A DNA stretch of 64,000 nt, taken from Clostridium sp. CAG:1000. Lineage in GTDB: Bacteria > Bacillota_I > Bacilli_A > RF39 > UBA660. How positions within the stretch are numbered: the stretch's first letter is position 1; each line of letters starts with the position of its first letter. The stretch covers positions 1-64,000 of the forward strand of contig HG000336.1 of NCBI GenBank assembly GCA_000436975.1, given 5' to 3'. The notes under the pieces were generated by a model, which was not told where the DNA came from, made no database searches, and worked only from the letters and a program-made list of their open reading frames with translations. Below, piece by piece: positions 52,919-62,045 of this stretch. Both the position numbers and the translations under genes were made by a program.

Positions 52919-53614
52919 TTAATCTGATACAACAGGTGTATTTGAACCAATAGTAGGTGTTTTAACCTGTGAATAAGTAAGACTAATCCCTAAACCAGAT
53001 ATTGATACATCATCTTGTGGTTCTTCTATAGTTGCTCCATCCACTGGACTTTTATATTTTAATGTAAGGATCATATCCTTAACATCTCCCGCATTTAATA
53101 CATCATTCACTTCTGGATAGCTAGAAAAATTTTGTGGAGAACCATTATCATCATAATGTTCTTCTTCGTTTGCATATTTTAAAGTATATTCTAAATTAGC
53201 ACATACATTGTTAGCATCTATAGTAGCCTGTTCACCATTTCCATACCCTTCACAACTAATAGTATCTTTTACAATTTCAGATAATTTAGCATTTATAGTA
53301 CCATTATTAGCTATTTGAAATGTATATGATATAGAATCTCCTGGTTCTAAAAAATTAACATTATATGACTTTAATTCAGTCTTATCTTCACTTATTACAG
53401 GATCCGTTATTTTAACCGCACTTCCAGTTAAAGAAGCTTCACTTAAATTTTGAAATTCTATTTTAAAAGACATTCCATCAACATTAGCAACTCCATTTAT
53501 TTTAAGCGTAGTTGATAAGGCAGAATATCCTATACTAAGAGCTACACAAGATACTATCAATAATGTAATTAAAGAAATTTTACTATTGTCTTTATTCTTA
53601 ATTCTAACTTTCAT
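52919..53614 (-). CDS. SipW-type-signal (CalY-like) N-terminal module
   Basis: The 231-residue product has a SipW-type signal (MKVRIKNKDNSKISLITLLIVSCVALSIGYSALSTTL) followed by KINGVANVDGMSFKIEFQNLSEAS and a beta-rich CalY/TasA-like domain with Cys in DTISCEGYG and NNVCANL, ending VSISGLGISLTYSQVKTPTIGS. The TAA at 52919 stands in frame with the DUF6273 sequence downstream, so this is the 5' half of a once longer gene. It may still be made and secreted without the variable domain. AGGAG precedes the ATG at 53614. Confidence 0.75.
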   Translation of the reverse strand: MKVRIKNKDNSKISLITLLIVSCVALSIGYSALSTTLKINGVANVDGMSFKIEFQNLSEASLTGSAVKITDPVISEDKTELKSYNVNFLEPGDSISYTFQIANNGTINAKLSEIVKDTISCEGYGNGEQATIDANNVCANLEYTLKYANEEEHYDDNGSPQNFSSYPEVNDVLNAGDVKDMILTLKYKSPVDGATIEEPQDDVSISGLGISLTYSQVKTPTIGSNTPVVSD

Positions 53615-53676
53615 AATGGCTCCTATTCTTATATAAATATAACATAAAAACAATTATTTTTCAATTATAATATTTA

Positions 53677-54624
53677 CTATATTAATGTTACATAACTATA
53701 ATAAATAATAAATATTAAAAGAAATATAATTCCCTCTATTTTAGTAATATTTTTATCATTAAATGAAAATATAAACAATAATAAAGTAGATATAATCATT
53801 GTAATAATATCTATATAACTAAAATTGATACTACTAATACCCCCAAATAATAATATAGGAAGTCCTATAACTATTCCAATATTAAATATATTACTCCCTA
53901 CTACATTACCTATTGCTATATCATATTGTCCTTTTTTAGTTGCTGAAATACTCGTTACAAGTTCAGGGAGCGATGTGCCAAATGCAACTATTGTTAAAGA
54001 TATCATTCTTTCGCTAACCCCAAACATCTTAGCAAGAGTACTAGCACTATCAACAACAAAATTACTACCTATTATTATGGCAGCCAAACCACATACTGTT
54101 AATAATATTGACTTTTTCATACTAGGATATGTTTCATCACTATCATCAACTTTATTTTTAGACATAGCTATTACATAATACATAAATACACTAAAAAATA
54201 ATAATAGTATAAGTCCATCTCCTCTAGTAAATGAATTAACAATGTTTTTATCAAAAATACTATCGGTCATAAGAACTGCAAAAGCAATAGTAATCATTAA
54301 AGTAATTGGTAATTCCTTTTTAACTGTATTATCTTTAACTTTTAGTGAATGAATTAAAGCACACACTCCTAATATTAGTAATATATTTAAAATATTACTT
54401 CCAATCACATTTCCAAGTACTATATCAATATTTCCAGATAACAAAGATTTTACACTAACTGCAAATTCAGGGGCACTTGTTCCAAAAGCTACAATTGTAA
54501 GCCCTATTAGCATTTTAGAAACCTTAAAATTACCAGCTATTCCACTTGACCCATCAACAAAATAATCAGCTCCTTTTATTAATATAATAAAGCCGATTAT
54601 TAATATAAATATTTGTAATATCAT
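53677..54624 (-). CDS. calcium/sodium antiporter (CaCA family, YrbG-like)
   Basis: The 315-residue protein has ten or so helices in two inverted halves, each with the alpha-repeat: GTSAPEFAVS...GNVIGSNILNI and GTSLPELVTS...GNVVGSNIFNI, including the ion-binding Glu. The loop between halves is short and charged. It extrudes Ca2+ in exchange for Na+ or H+. Confidence 0.94.
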   Translation of the reverse strand: MILQIFILIIGFIILIKGADYFVDGSSGIAGNFKVSKMLIGLTIVAFGTSAPEFAVSVKSLLSGNIDIVLGNVIGSNILNILLILGVCALIHSLKVKDNTVKKELPITLMITIAFAVLMTDSIFDKNIVNSFTRGDGLILLLFFSVFMYYVIAMSKNKVDDSDETYPSMKKSILLTVCGLAAIIIGSNFVVDSASTLAKMFGVSERMISLTIVAFGTSLPELVTSISATKKGQYDIAIGNVVGSNIFNIGIVIGLPILLFGGISSINFSYIDIITMIISTLLLFIFSFNDKNITKIEGIIFLLIFIIYYSYVTLI

Positions 54625-54631
54625 AACACAC

Positions 54632-55423
54632 CTATTTTATCTCAAAAATAGCACTAGAATATATAATATTGCTATTTTTTGAATCACTTTCTTCATTAAA
54701 CTCTTTAATTATCCTATATTTACCAGGATCTAATAAATTAATATATTCATCACTTAAAACGCATGAAACTGTTTGATTACTTTTAATAATATTTAAAATT
54801 AAATTGAATGATGGTTCTTCCTTAAATTTAATTTTATACCATTTTTCATTAACATATTTTTCAATAAAATATTCCTCTCCATACTCATAATTATTATTTG
54901 TATTATTTTTAATAGTTAAATTCATATGATTATTAGTTTCATTAATATTCATGATAATTGTTTCATTAGATATATTATAATTAGATATATCGCCTAGTGT
55001 ATATTTTCCTGACATATATTTTAGTATGTCTTTATATTCTGCTTCATTTAATTTAAAAATTTTATTATATGGTTGTTCAATATAAAACTTATCTTTTTTA
55101 GAATAAATATATATTTTATATTCTTCTTTATCATTTAATATAAAATTCATTAATGTATAATCATCAACCCCTACTGGTGTATCATAATTACTTTCTTTAG
55201 TAGATTTTTTATTTTTAATTATATTATATATATTATTAATATCATTTTTTGATTCAATAGTAAGACTATTGTTTTTATCCTTTAAAATAATTTTTTCTAT
55301 TTTATTCTCGTTAGGTAAATTTATTGTTTTATTGCAAGTAAACCAATATCCAAATATACTAAGAATAATAGCTATCGTTACAAATACAATTATAATTAAT
55401 ACTTCTTTTACATTAATTTTCAT
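54632..55423 (-). CDS. membrane-anchored protein with bacterial Ig-like domain
   Basis: The 263-residue protein has an anchor (about residues 7-27), a middle domain of alpha/beta type (about 35-140), and a C-terminal Ig-like domain (about 155-263; MNLTIKNNTNNNYEYGEEYFIEKYVNEKWYKI... DPGKYRIIKEF) that resembles the Big_14 type seen in many Firmicutes. The ATG at 55423 follows AGGAGG. Function is unknown. It lies upstream of the Ca2+ antiporter gene by 8 bases and is probably co-transcribed. Confidence 0.78.
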   Translation of the reverse strand: MKINVKEVLIIIVFVTIAIILSIFGYWFTCNKTINLPNENKIEKIILKDKNNSLTIESKNDINNIYNIIKNKKSTKESNYDTPVGVDDYTLMNFILNDKEEYKIYIYSKKDKFYIEQPYNKIFKLNEAEYKDILKYMSGKYTLGDISNYNISNETIIMNINETNNHMNLTIKNNTNNNYEYGEEYFIEKYVNEKWYKIKFKEEPSFNLILNIIKSNQTVSCVLSDEYINLLDPGKYRIIKEFNEESDSKNSNIIYSSAIFEIK

Positions 55424-55549
55424 AATAATGCCTCCTAAATAATAACACACATCCATATCATTATTTTTCTTATATAGTATCACATTTTATTTTATTTGAA
55501 TAGTTTTTTTACCTTCTTTTCAAAACTCATTTTAGCTTATTATTATAAT

Positions 55550-56719
55550 TTATAGCTTTTCTAACATACAAACGCATTCCACATGTTTTGTTCTTAGAAA
55601 CATATCACAAATTGAAATATCTTTAAGAGCATAATTACTAAGTAAATCTATATCTCTTTTAAGTGTTTTATAATTACATGATATATATACTAATCTTTTT
55701 GAATTAGAGTTATTTATATAATTAATTACTTCTTTAGATAGTCCATTTCTAGGCGGATCTACTATTATAGAATCAAACTTTCCTTTTATTCTTTTAGCAT
55801 CACTACATATAAATTCAATATTATTTATGTTATTTAATTTCTTATTTATATTAGCATTTTTTATACTTGATTCATTTATTTCAACTCCAACAACTTTTCT
55901 AAAAATATCACTCATCCATATTCCAATAGTTCCTGTACCACAATATAAGTCAAGTAATGTATCACCACCCAAAATATACTCTTTTGCTTTATTATAAATA
56001 GAAGTCATACCTTCATTATTTATCTGATAGAAACTCAATGGATAAATAGAAAACTTATATTTATTTATTTCATCAATCAAATATTCTTTTCCTTTAATAT
56101 GTTTATCATTTAAATATAATGAGTCAACATCAATATTTAATAATGGAGTATTTTCTATATCACTAATAATATTAACCATTACTTCATTATTAACGCTTCT
56201 AATCATTATTTCATAAACACCAGTTAAATCATATTCTTTTATATTATAAATTGTTTTATTTATTAATGAGTCTAACAAATAACATGTATTAAAAGAACAT
56301 ATATTATGAGTTTTAGAGTCATAAAAACCAATTTTATTATTCTTTATATGTAATACTACTTTATTTCTATAATTTAATGAATTATTAGTGTTTAAATAAT
56401 TAACTTTTCTTTTAAATAATCTTTCTATTTCATCTTTTTTTATTTTTCTTTCATTTTCATAACTTGTATGAAGAAAATTACATCCTCCACATTTATCATA
56501 TATTGGGCATATTATTCTATTTCTTTTAGGACTTTTGGTTATTATATTAACTATTTTTCCCTTAGCAAATCTTTTATTTAATTGTGTTATTTTAATCAAA
56601 ACTTTTTCATTCTTAAGCGCACCAAAAATGAAGATAACAAAATTATCTATTCTAGCAATTCCATTACCTTCCATGTCTTCATTAATAATTGTTACTTCAT
56701 ATATATCATTAATTTTCAT
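55550..56719 (-). CDS. rlmD: 23S rRNA (uracil-5-)-methyltransferase (RlmD/RlmCD type)
   Basis: It forms m5U in 23S rRNA. The 389-residue protein has a TRAM domain (about residues 1-55), a 4Fe-4S cluster (CPIYDKCGGCNFLH with the fourth Cys earlier or later), SAM motif LDLYCGTGTIGIW, motif IV VDPPRNGL and the catalytic Cys in VYISCN. The start overlaps the last codons of deoB. Firmicutes enzymes of this type often modify two sites. Confidence 0.92.
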   Translation of the reverse strand: MKINDIYEVTIINEDMEGNGIARIDNFVIFIFGALKNEKVLIKITQLNKRFAKGKIVNIITKSPKRNRIICPIYDKCGGCNFLHTSYENERKIKKDEIERLFKRKVNYLNTNNSLNYRNKVVLHIKNNKIGFYDSKTHNICSFNTCYLLDSLINKTIYNIKEYDLTGVYEIMIRSVNNEVMVNIISDIENTPLLNIDVDSLYLNDKHIKGKEYLIDEINKYKFSIYPLSFYQINNEGMTSIYNKAKEYILGGDTLLDLYCGTGTIGIWMSDIFRKVVGVEINESSIKNANINKKLNNINNIEFICSDAKRIKGKFDSIIVDPPRNGLSKEVINYINNSNSKRLVYISCNYKTLKRDIDLLSNYALKDISICDMFLRTKHVECVCMLEKL

Positions 56720-57875
56720 TATTATTCATACTTTCAAATATAGAAGTCCCAAGTCCTAAAATATTTCTTATATCAAAATTATCTAATATAGTTGCGCCTA
56801 TATCAGCAAATGTTTCTCTATCTTTTAGTCTCTTACCTTCTTTAAATTTCTTATTATATATTAAGATTGGTACATTTTCTCTTGTATGGTCTGTCCCTCT
56901 ATATGTAGGATCATTACCATGATCTGCTGTTATGATAAGCAAATCTTTTTCAGTTAGATTCTTTAAAAGAATTGGTAAATAATAATTAAACTCTTCCAAT
57001 GCTTTTAAATATCCCTCTCTATTTCTTCTATGTCCATATAACATATCAAAGTCATTTAAATTAGCAAATATGAATCCTTTTTTATCACTTTTAGCAAAAT
57101 CAATTAATTTCATCATGCCATCTATATTATCTTTAGTTCTTACTTTTATAGCAATACTTTTATTATTAAATATATCGGCTATTTTTCCAATCGCAATAGT
57201 TGGTACTCTATGTTTATCTAATAAATCAAGCACATTAAGTGGCGGATCTAAAGCATAATCATGCCTTCTTGAAGTTCTAGTAAAACTTCCTGGCTTACCA
57301 ATATATGGTCTTGCAATTATTCTTGCTATTTTATATTTTTCATCTTTAGTAAGTTCACGTACTTTAGTACATATATCATATAATTCTTCTACTGGTATTA
57401 TATCTTCATGTGCTGCGATTTGAAGCACTGAGTCTGCAGAAGTGTATATTATTAATGCACCTGTTTCCATCTGCATTTGTCCTAAATCTTCTATTATTTG
57501 AGTACCACTAGCAACTATATTACCAATAACATCCCTTCCTGTCACTTCTTTAATTTTACTTATTAATTCAAGAGGAAAACCATTTGGATATGTTTTATAT
57601 GGTGTTTTTTGTACAACGCACATCATTTCATAATGACCATTTAATGTGTCCTTAGCAAGATTAATAGGTTTACCTTTCATATAATATCCTACTGTTTTAG
57701 AAACTTCTTTTCCAACTAAAGTAGTAAGCCCCATTCTTTCAAGAACATCTAAATTATAATGATCCCCAATTGTATGCAATAAAGTATTTGAACCAACGTC
57801 ATTAAATTTATCAGCATCTTTTGCTTCTCCCACTCCTACACTATCCATTACTACTAAAAAAATTCTATCATACAT
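56709..57875 (-). CDS. deoB: phosphopentomutase
   Basis: DeoB interconverts ribose-1-/deoxyribose-1-phosphate and the 5-phosphates. The 388-residue protein starts MYDRIFLVVMDSVGVGEAKDADKF, with the metal Asp, and has the alkaline-phosphatase-fold motifs SADSVLQIAAHED and TADHGNDPTYRGTDHTRE. The start at 57875 has AAGAAGG, one base after the xerD stop; upstream in-frame codons lie inside xerD. xerD-deoB recurs in Bacillus (ripX-drm). Confidence 0.97.
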   Translation of the reverse strand: MYDRIFLVVMDSVGVGEAKDADKFNDVGSNTLLHTIGDHYNLDVLERMGLTTLVGKEVSKTVGYYMKGKPINLAKDTLNGHYEMMCVVQKTPYKTYPNGFPLELISKIKEVTGRDVIGNIVASGTQIIEDLGQMQMETGALIIYTSADSVLQIAAHEDIIPVEELYDICTKVRELTKDEKYKIARIIARPYIGKPGSFTRTSRRHDYALDPPLNVLDLLDKHRVPTIAIGKIADIFNNKSIAIKVRTKDNIDGMMKLIDFAKSDKKGFIFANLNDFDMLYGHRRNREGYLKALEEFNYYLPILLKNLTEKDLLIITADHGNDPTYRGTDHTRENVPILIYNKKFKEGKRLKDRETFADIGATILDNFDIRNILGLGTSIFESMNNNEN

Positions 57876-57876
57876 A

Positions 57877-58779
57877 TTAGTTACCTTCTTTCTTACTCCT
57901 ATTAAAGTATTCATTATAATTATCTTTGATAAAGTTATTTGCAAGATGAGTATATATTTCTGTTGTAACAACATTTTCATGTCCTAAAAGTTCTTGAACA
58001 CTTCTAATATCCGCACCACACTCAATCATATGAGTTGCAAAACTATGTCTAAGTACATGTGGAGTTATTTCCTTATTAATATTTTTTTCATGAGCAATCT
58101 TACCAATTATTTTATAAAGCCCTTGCCTAGTCATTTTAGTTCCATGATTATTTAAAAACAATGCATCTGTATTAGGCTTACCCTTTACAAATAAATCTTC
58201 TCTATAATTATTAATATACATATCTAAATAATTAACAGCTATTTTGGACATAGGAACTATTCTTTCTTTACTACCTTTTCCATATACATGAACAACCATA
58301 TTTAGTGTATCTACATTATTTAGTTCTAAATTAATAAGTTCACTTGCTCTAAGTCCTGTTGAATACATAAGTTCTAATATAGCTTTATTTCTATGATCAA
58401 AAGGAGTATTAAGTTCAATATCTAAAAGATTATCAACTTCTTCAATGGATAAATACTTAGGAAGCTTCTTTTTTCTTTGAAGACATTCTACATCCTCAGA
58501 TATATTAATAAAACCTTTATATACTGCTAGGTACTTATAAAAACTTTTTATACTTGCAATAATTCTATTAATAGAACTTTCATTATAACTAGGGAGTAAA
58601 TGTAATATATAATTATCTATATCTTTTTTCGTTATATTTAATATTTCTTTATCAGTATATGTTAAAAAATATTTAAGGTCCCTCATATAAGATTCAACTG
58701 TATTTTCAGAATAATTCTTATCTATTCTTAAATAATCACTAAAATCATCAACAAACTCTTTATTTTCAATATCTATCAT
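57877..58779 (-). CDS. xerD: tyrosine recombinase XerD-like
   Basis: Xer recombinases resolve chromosome dimers. The 300-residue protein has the N-terminal SAM-like domain (about residues 8-90) and the catalytic domain with Arg in TGLRASELINL, HxxR in HVLRHSFATH, His/Trp-position GHENVVTTEIYTHL and the nucleophile Tyr within it. Adjacent deoB supports XerD and not a phage integrase. The ATG lacks a clear ribosome binding site. Confidence 0.9.
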   Translation of the reverse strand: MIDIENKEFVDDFSDYLRIDKNYSENTVESYMRDLKYFLTYTDKEILNITKKDIDNYILHLLPSYNESSINRIIASIKSFYKYLAVYKGFINISEDVECLQRKKKLPKYLSIEEVDNLLDIELNTPFDHRNKAILELMYSTGLRASELINLELNNVDTLNMVVHVYGKGSKERIVPMSKIAVNYLDMYINNYREDLFVKGKPNTDALFLNNHGTKMTRQGLYKIIGKIAHEKNINKEITPHVLRHSFATHMIECGADIRSVQELLGHENVVTTEIYTHLANNFIKDNYNEYFNRSKKEGN

Positions 58780-58802
58780 ACAATATTAATTATATAATAA
58801 AA

Positions 58803-58822
58803 AAAACTAATTGAATAGTTTT
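58803..58822 (-). terminator. terminator of the flippase-like gene
   Basis: AAAACTA / TAGTTTT form a 7-bp stem with T-rich flanks on both sides, between the flippase-like gene and xerD. Confidence 0.5.
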
Positions 58823-58839
58823 TTTACGCTATTTTTACA

Positions 58840-59844
58840 TTAATTTCTTTTACTATCTCTATAATTGAACAATATTCCACCTACAATACAAGGCAAATAA
58901 TATGTAATTACTCTATATAAAAGTACTCCAGGTATAACTATCGCTTCACATACAATTAAGCTAAAATAATGAATAAAAGAATACTCTGTGCTTATACTAG
59001 AACCTGGTATTGGTATAAAAGATGCAGAAATATAAACAAAACATGATAATATTATCGTATAAAACATATTAATATTAAAAGAAATATTTAATGCTTTTAA
59101 AGTAAAGAAAGGTATCATAAAGAACACTGTCATATATATAAAATTAACACACACACATTTAATAATAAATTTCCTATCTTTAATAAGATTCTTAAATCCA
59201 TTTTGATATTCAATGCATTTTAAATTCCATTTATTTAAAGTTGCTTCTTTATCTTTAATTATATTAAGTTTATTAAGTAAATTAATCATATTTTTACCAA
59301 TCTTAGATGCAAACTCAATCTTAACGCATATAAGTATTGTTATAACAAAAGAAACAATTGTAATTAATGCCCCTATCAAAGTTAAAATATATAAAAAATT
59401 ATTAGGTTTTAATTCAAATATATATCCGAATATTAAAGATAAAATAATCATTATACTCATAGTTATTTGTAATATAATAAAATTCTCAACTATAACTAAA
59501 ATACTCTTAGTCACAGGAACTTTATTTTTACTTAATTCGTATACCTGAAGTGGTTGCCCTCCTAATGAAAAAGGTGTTATTCCATTAAAAAACTTAGTCA
59601 TTATATTAAGTTCAATTACTTTTTTAAATGGATACTTTTTACAAGATTTATCAATTAATATTTTTAAAAGATATGCTTCTATTATAAAATAAACAATATA
59701 TGTTAAAATTGATAATAAAATTAACCATTTATTACTTGATGCTATTAAATCAATAGATTTAACAAAATTATCTTTTAATATATACCAAAATAAAAATATA
59801 GTTATTAATAATATAATAATACTTCTAAATTTTATTTTTTTCAT
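58840..59844 (-). CDS. flippase-like / MprF N-domain-type membrane protein (YbhN, UPF0104)
   Basis: The 334-residue protein has about eight membrane helices and the LPG_synthase_TM pattern: FFNGITPFSLGGQPLQVYELSK and SASFIPIPGSSISTEYSF. Members are lipid flippases or unknown. It lacks the C-terminal aminoacyl-transferase domain of MprF. GAGGT precedes the ATG. Confidence 0.85.
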   Translation of the reverse strand: MKKIKFRSIIILLITIFLFWYILKDNFVKSIDLIASSNKWLILLSILTYIVYFIIEAYLLKILIDKSCKKYPFKKVIELNIMTKFFNGITPFSLGGQPLQVYELSKNKVPVTKSILVIVENFIILQITMSIMIILSLIFGYIFELKPNNFLYILTLIGALITIVSFVITILICVKIEFASKIGKNMINLLNKLNIIKDKEATLNKWNLKCIEYQNGFKNLIKDRKFIIKCVCVNFIYMTVFFMIPFFTLKALNISFNINMFYTIILSCFVYISASFIPIPGSSISTEYSFIHYFSLIVCEAIVIPGVLLYRVITYYLPCIVGGILFNYRDSKRN

Positions 59845-59972
59845 AACTTACCTCTTCACAATTATAACAAAAATATAATATGTATACAATATACTATTAT
59901 AATATGACTAGTAAGTGACTAATACTTTTATTTTATTGCTAAAACTGATAAAATATGTATGAGGTGACTACT

Positions 59973-61169
59973 ATGGAACTATTACAAAATAAATTAAGGC
60001 CAAATACTCTAAAAGAGGTCCTTGGTCAAACTCATTTAATCGGTAAAGACAAAGTACTTTCAAATTTAATTAAAAACAAAGTTCTTTTCAATATAATTTT
60101 ATATGGAAACAGTGGTTGCGGTAAAACAACTATAGCTCTTAGTTTAATAAATGATTTAAATATGAGATATAGAATGTTAAATGCAACTATCAATAGTAAA
60201 AAAGATTTTGAAGTTGTTATAGAAGAAGCAAAAATGTATGGTTCTATGATCTTAATAGTTGATGAGATACATAGAATGAATAAAGATAAACAAGATATAT
60301 TACTTTCATTTATAGAAAGTGGTCTTATTACATTAATAGGTCTTACTAACTCAAATCCATATCATTCTATTAATCAAGCAATAAGAAGCAGATGTCAATT
60401 ACTAGAATTAAAGCCGCTAGAAGAAGATGATATTGTAAAAGGATTAAAAAGAGTAAAAAATGTACTTAATGATATTGAAATGGATCAAAAGACAATAAAA
60501 TACATAGCAAAACTTTCTAATGGAGACATTAGATTTGCATATAACCTAGTAGAATTTTCATATTATGGTTTTAATCATAAAGTAACAATAGATAACATAA
60601 AAGAAGTTAATAATACTCCATCATTCTTTACTGATAAAAATGAAGATGGTCACTATGACATGCTCTCTGCATTTCAAAAAAGCATAAGAGGAAGTGATGT
60701 AGATGCATCATTACATTATTTATCAAGACTAATAGTTAGTGGAGACTATGATTCAATTTATAGAAGAATGCTAGTAATTGCATATGAAGATATTGCTCTT
60801 GCAAACCCTTCTCTTCCTCCTAGAGTTTTAGCATCTATTGAAGCAAGTGAAAGAATTGGTTATCCGGAACTCATAAAGCCACTATCTGTTGCTGTAATAG
60901 AAATGGCCTTAAGTCCGAAAAGCAACTCAGCAGATATGGCAATTAATACCGCAATTAATGATGTACAAGCAGGAAATATTGGAAGAATCCCAGAAAACAT
61001 AAGAACAACATCCCATAATTATAAATATCCTCATAATTATAAAAATTATTATGTTGAGCAACAATATATGCCAGATAAACTAATCGGAAGAAAATATTAT
61101 TTTCCAAAAAATAACAAGTATGAAACAGAAATGACTAATTTTAATAAAAAGATTAAGGAGGAAAAATGA
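59973..61169 (+). CDS. rarA: replication-associated recombination factor RarA (MgsA)
   Basis: RarA is an AAA+ ATPase acting at stalled forks. The 398-residue protein has LRPNTLKEVLGQTHLIG, Walker A YGNSGCGKTT, Walker B ILIVDEIHRMNKDKQD, sensor IGLTNSNP and arginine finger QAIRSRCQLLEL, then the tetramerisation region KSIRGSDVDASLHYLSRL and EDIALANPSLP. The ATG at 59973 has GAGGTG; upstream in-frame codons are unsupported. It overlaps the downstream gene by four bases. Confidence 0.95.
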   Translation: MELLQNKLRPNTLKEVLGQTHLIGKDKVLSNLIKNKVLFNIILYGNSGCGKTTIALSLINDLNMRYRMLNATINSKKDFEVVIEEAKMYGSMILIVDEIHRMNKDKQDILLSFIESGLITLIGLTNSNPYHSINQAIRSRCQLLELKPLEEDDIVKGLKRVKNVLNDIEMDQKTIKYIAKLSNGDIRFAYNLVEFSYYGFNHKVTIDNIKEVNNTPSFFTDKNEDGHYDMLSAFQKSIRGSDVDASLHYLSRLIVSGDYDSIYRRMLVIAYEDIALANPSLPPRVLASIEASERIGYPELIKPLSVAVIEMALSPKSNSADMAINTAINDVQAGNIGRIPENIRTTSHNYKYPHNYKNYYVEQQYMPDKLIGRKYYFPKNNKYETEMTNFNKKIKEEK

Positions 61170-61870
61170 ACTTCGTTATTGAATCCACACCAAATAAAAT
61201 AGAAATTGATTATGATTTAATATCTCAAATTGAAAATAAATTAGAAGAAAATATTTCATTATCACAAGATGAAGCAAAATATTTTTTAGATTATATAGTA
61301 TTCATAACAAGAACAAGATTTACAAATGATTTAGATAACTATTCATTTGAATGGAAATGTGATACAGCAATCTCTATAATAGGTAATTATCTAAATAGTT
61401 TAAATGTAAATTATAACGTATGTGATACTCAAAAAGTAATAACAAATAACATTAAAGGCCATACATTTATGATAGTAAACTTAAATACTGAAAACGGTAT
61501 TTTATCATATTTAATCGATCCAACATATAGACAATTTTTTACCAAAGATACTTGTAATGAAAGTAATTATACATTAATAAATGGTATATATGTAACTACG
61601 CCTAACCCCGGTTATTTTATAAAAGAAAAAGATAAAGAAAAAGTAAAAGAATTATTAATAAATGGATACTCTATTCTAACTAATGACATTGCAAGAATAT
61701 ATGGGGACTCTTTCTACAACACAAAAGTTGGTGAAGATAATACTACTTATAAAAGCATACCAGGTAGTATATATATAAATTCATTCTTAAAAGGCAATTC
61801 ACACTTATCAAAAACAAATGATGAACTTCAAGATTTAAAAATAGAAAAACAAAATCAAAAAACATTATAA
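61166..61870 (+). CDS. papain/transglutaminase-like protein coupled to rarA
   Basis: I do not recognise a named family. The 234-residue product has a putative triad in the order of the transglutaminase/papain-like fold: Cys in FEWKCDTAISIIGNYL, His in IKGHTFMIVNL, Asp in LIDPTYRQFF. No signal peptide or membrane segment, so it should act in the cytoplasm. ATGA overlap with rarA plus AAGGAGG means strict translational coupling. A C-terminal polar tail is poorly conserved in look. Hydrolytic activity is inferred only. Confidence 0.75.
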   Translation: MNFVIESTPNKIEIDYDLISQIENKLEENISLSQDEAKYFLDYIVFITRTRFTNDLDNYSFEWKCDTAISIIGNYLNSLNVNYNVCDTQKVITNNIKGHTFMIVNLNTENGILSYLIDPTYRQFFTKDTCNESNYTLINGIYVTTPNPGYFIKEKDKEKVKELLINGYSILTNDIARIYGDSFYNTKVGEDNTTYKSIPGSIYINSFLKGNSHLSKTNDELQDLKIEKQNQKTL

Positions 61871-61871
61871 A

Positions 61872-61891
61872 ACCTACTCAAACAAGTAGGT
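61872..61891 (+). terminator. terminator of rarA operon
   Basis: ACCTACT / AGTAGGT form a 7-bp stem with a 6-base loop followed by seven T. Confidence 0.8.
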
Positions 61892-61900
61892 CTTTTTTTA

Positions 61901-62045
61901 TTAACCGATTCTAAATGCAGGAGAAACTCCTAATTTAAAATCAGGAGTACTACTTAACACTGCTCCAAAGTTACTAGCCACATAAAAGCTATAAGTTGCT
62001 GTTGCTGAACGAAGCCAATAATGACGTTCGATTTCCGCACTATCG
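61901..62045 (-). pseudogene. DUF6273-type 3' end grafted on dinD remnant
   Basis: The last 45 or so codons read SDSAEIERHYWLRSA, a variable stretch and GVSPAFRIG-stop, that is the C-terminal end of the DUF6273 repeats. Upstream the same DNA strand reads out the dinD remnant; the junction falls near 62045. The variable stretch differs from both other copies at most positions, while its borders are conserved. Confidence 0.75.

Noticed and set aside
57877..58779. Phage integrase instead of XerD
   Set aside because: Linkage to deoB, length and lack of phage genes favour the housekeeping XerD.
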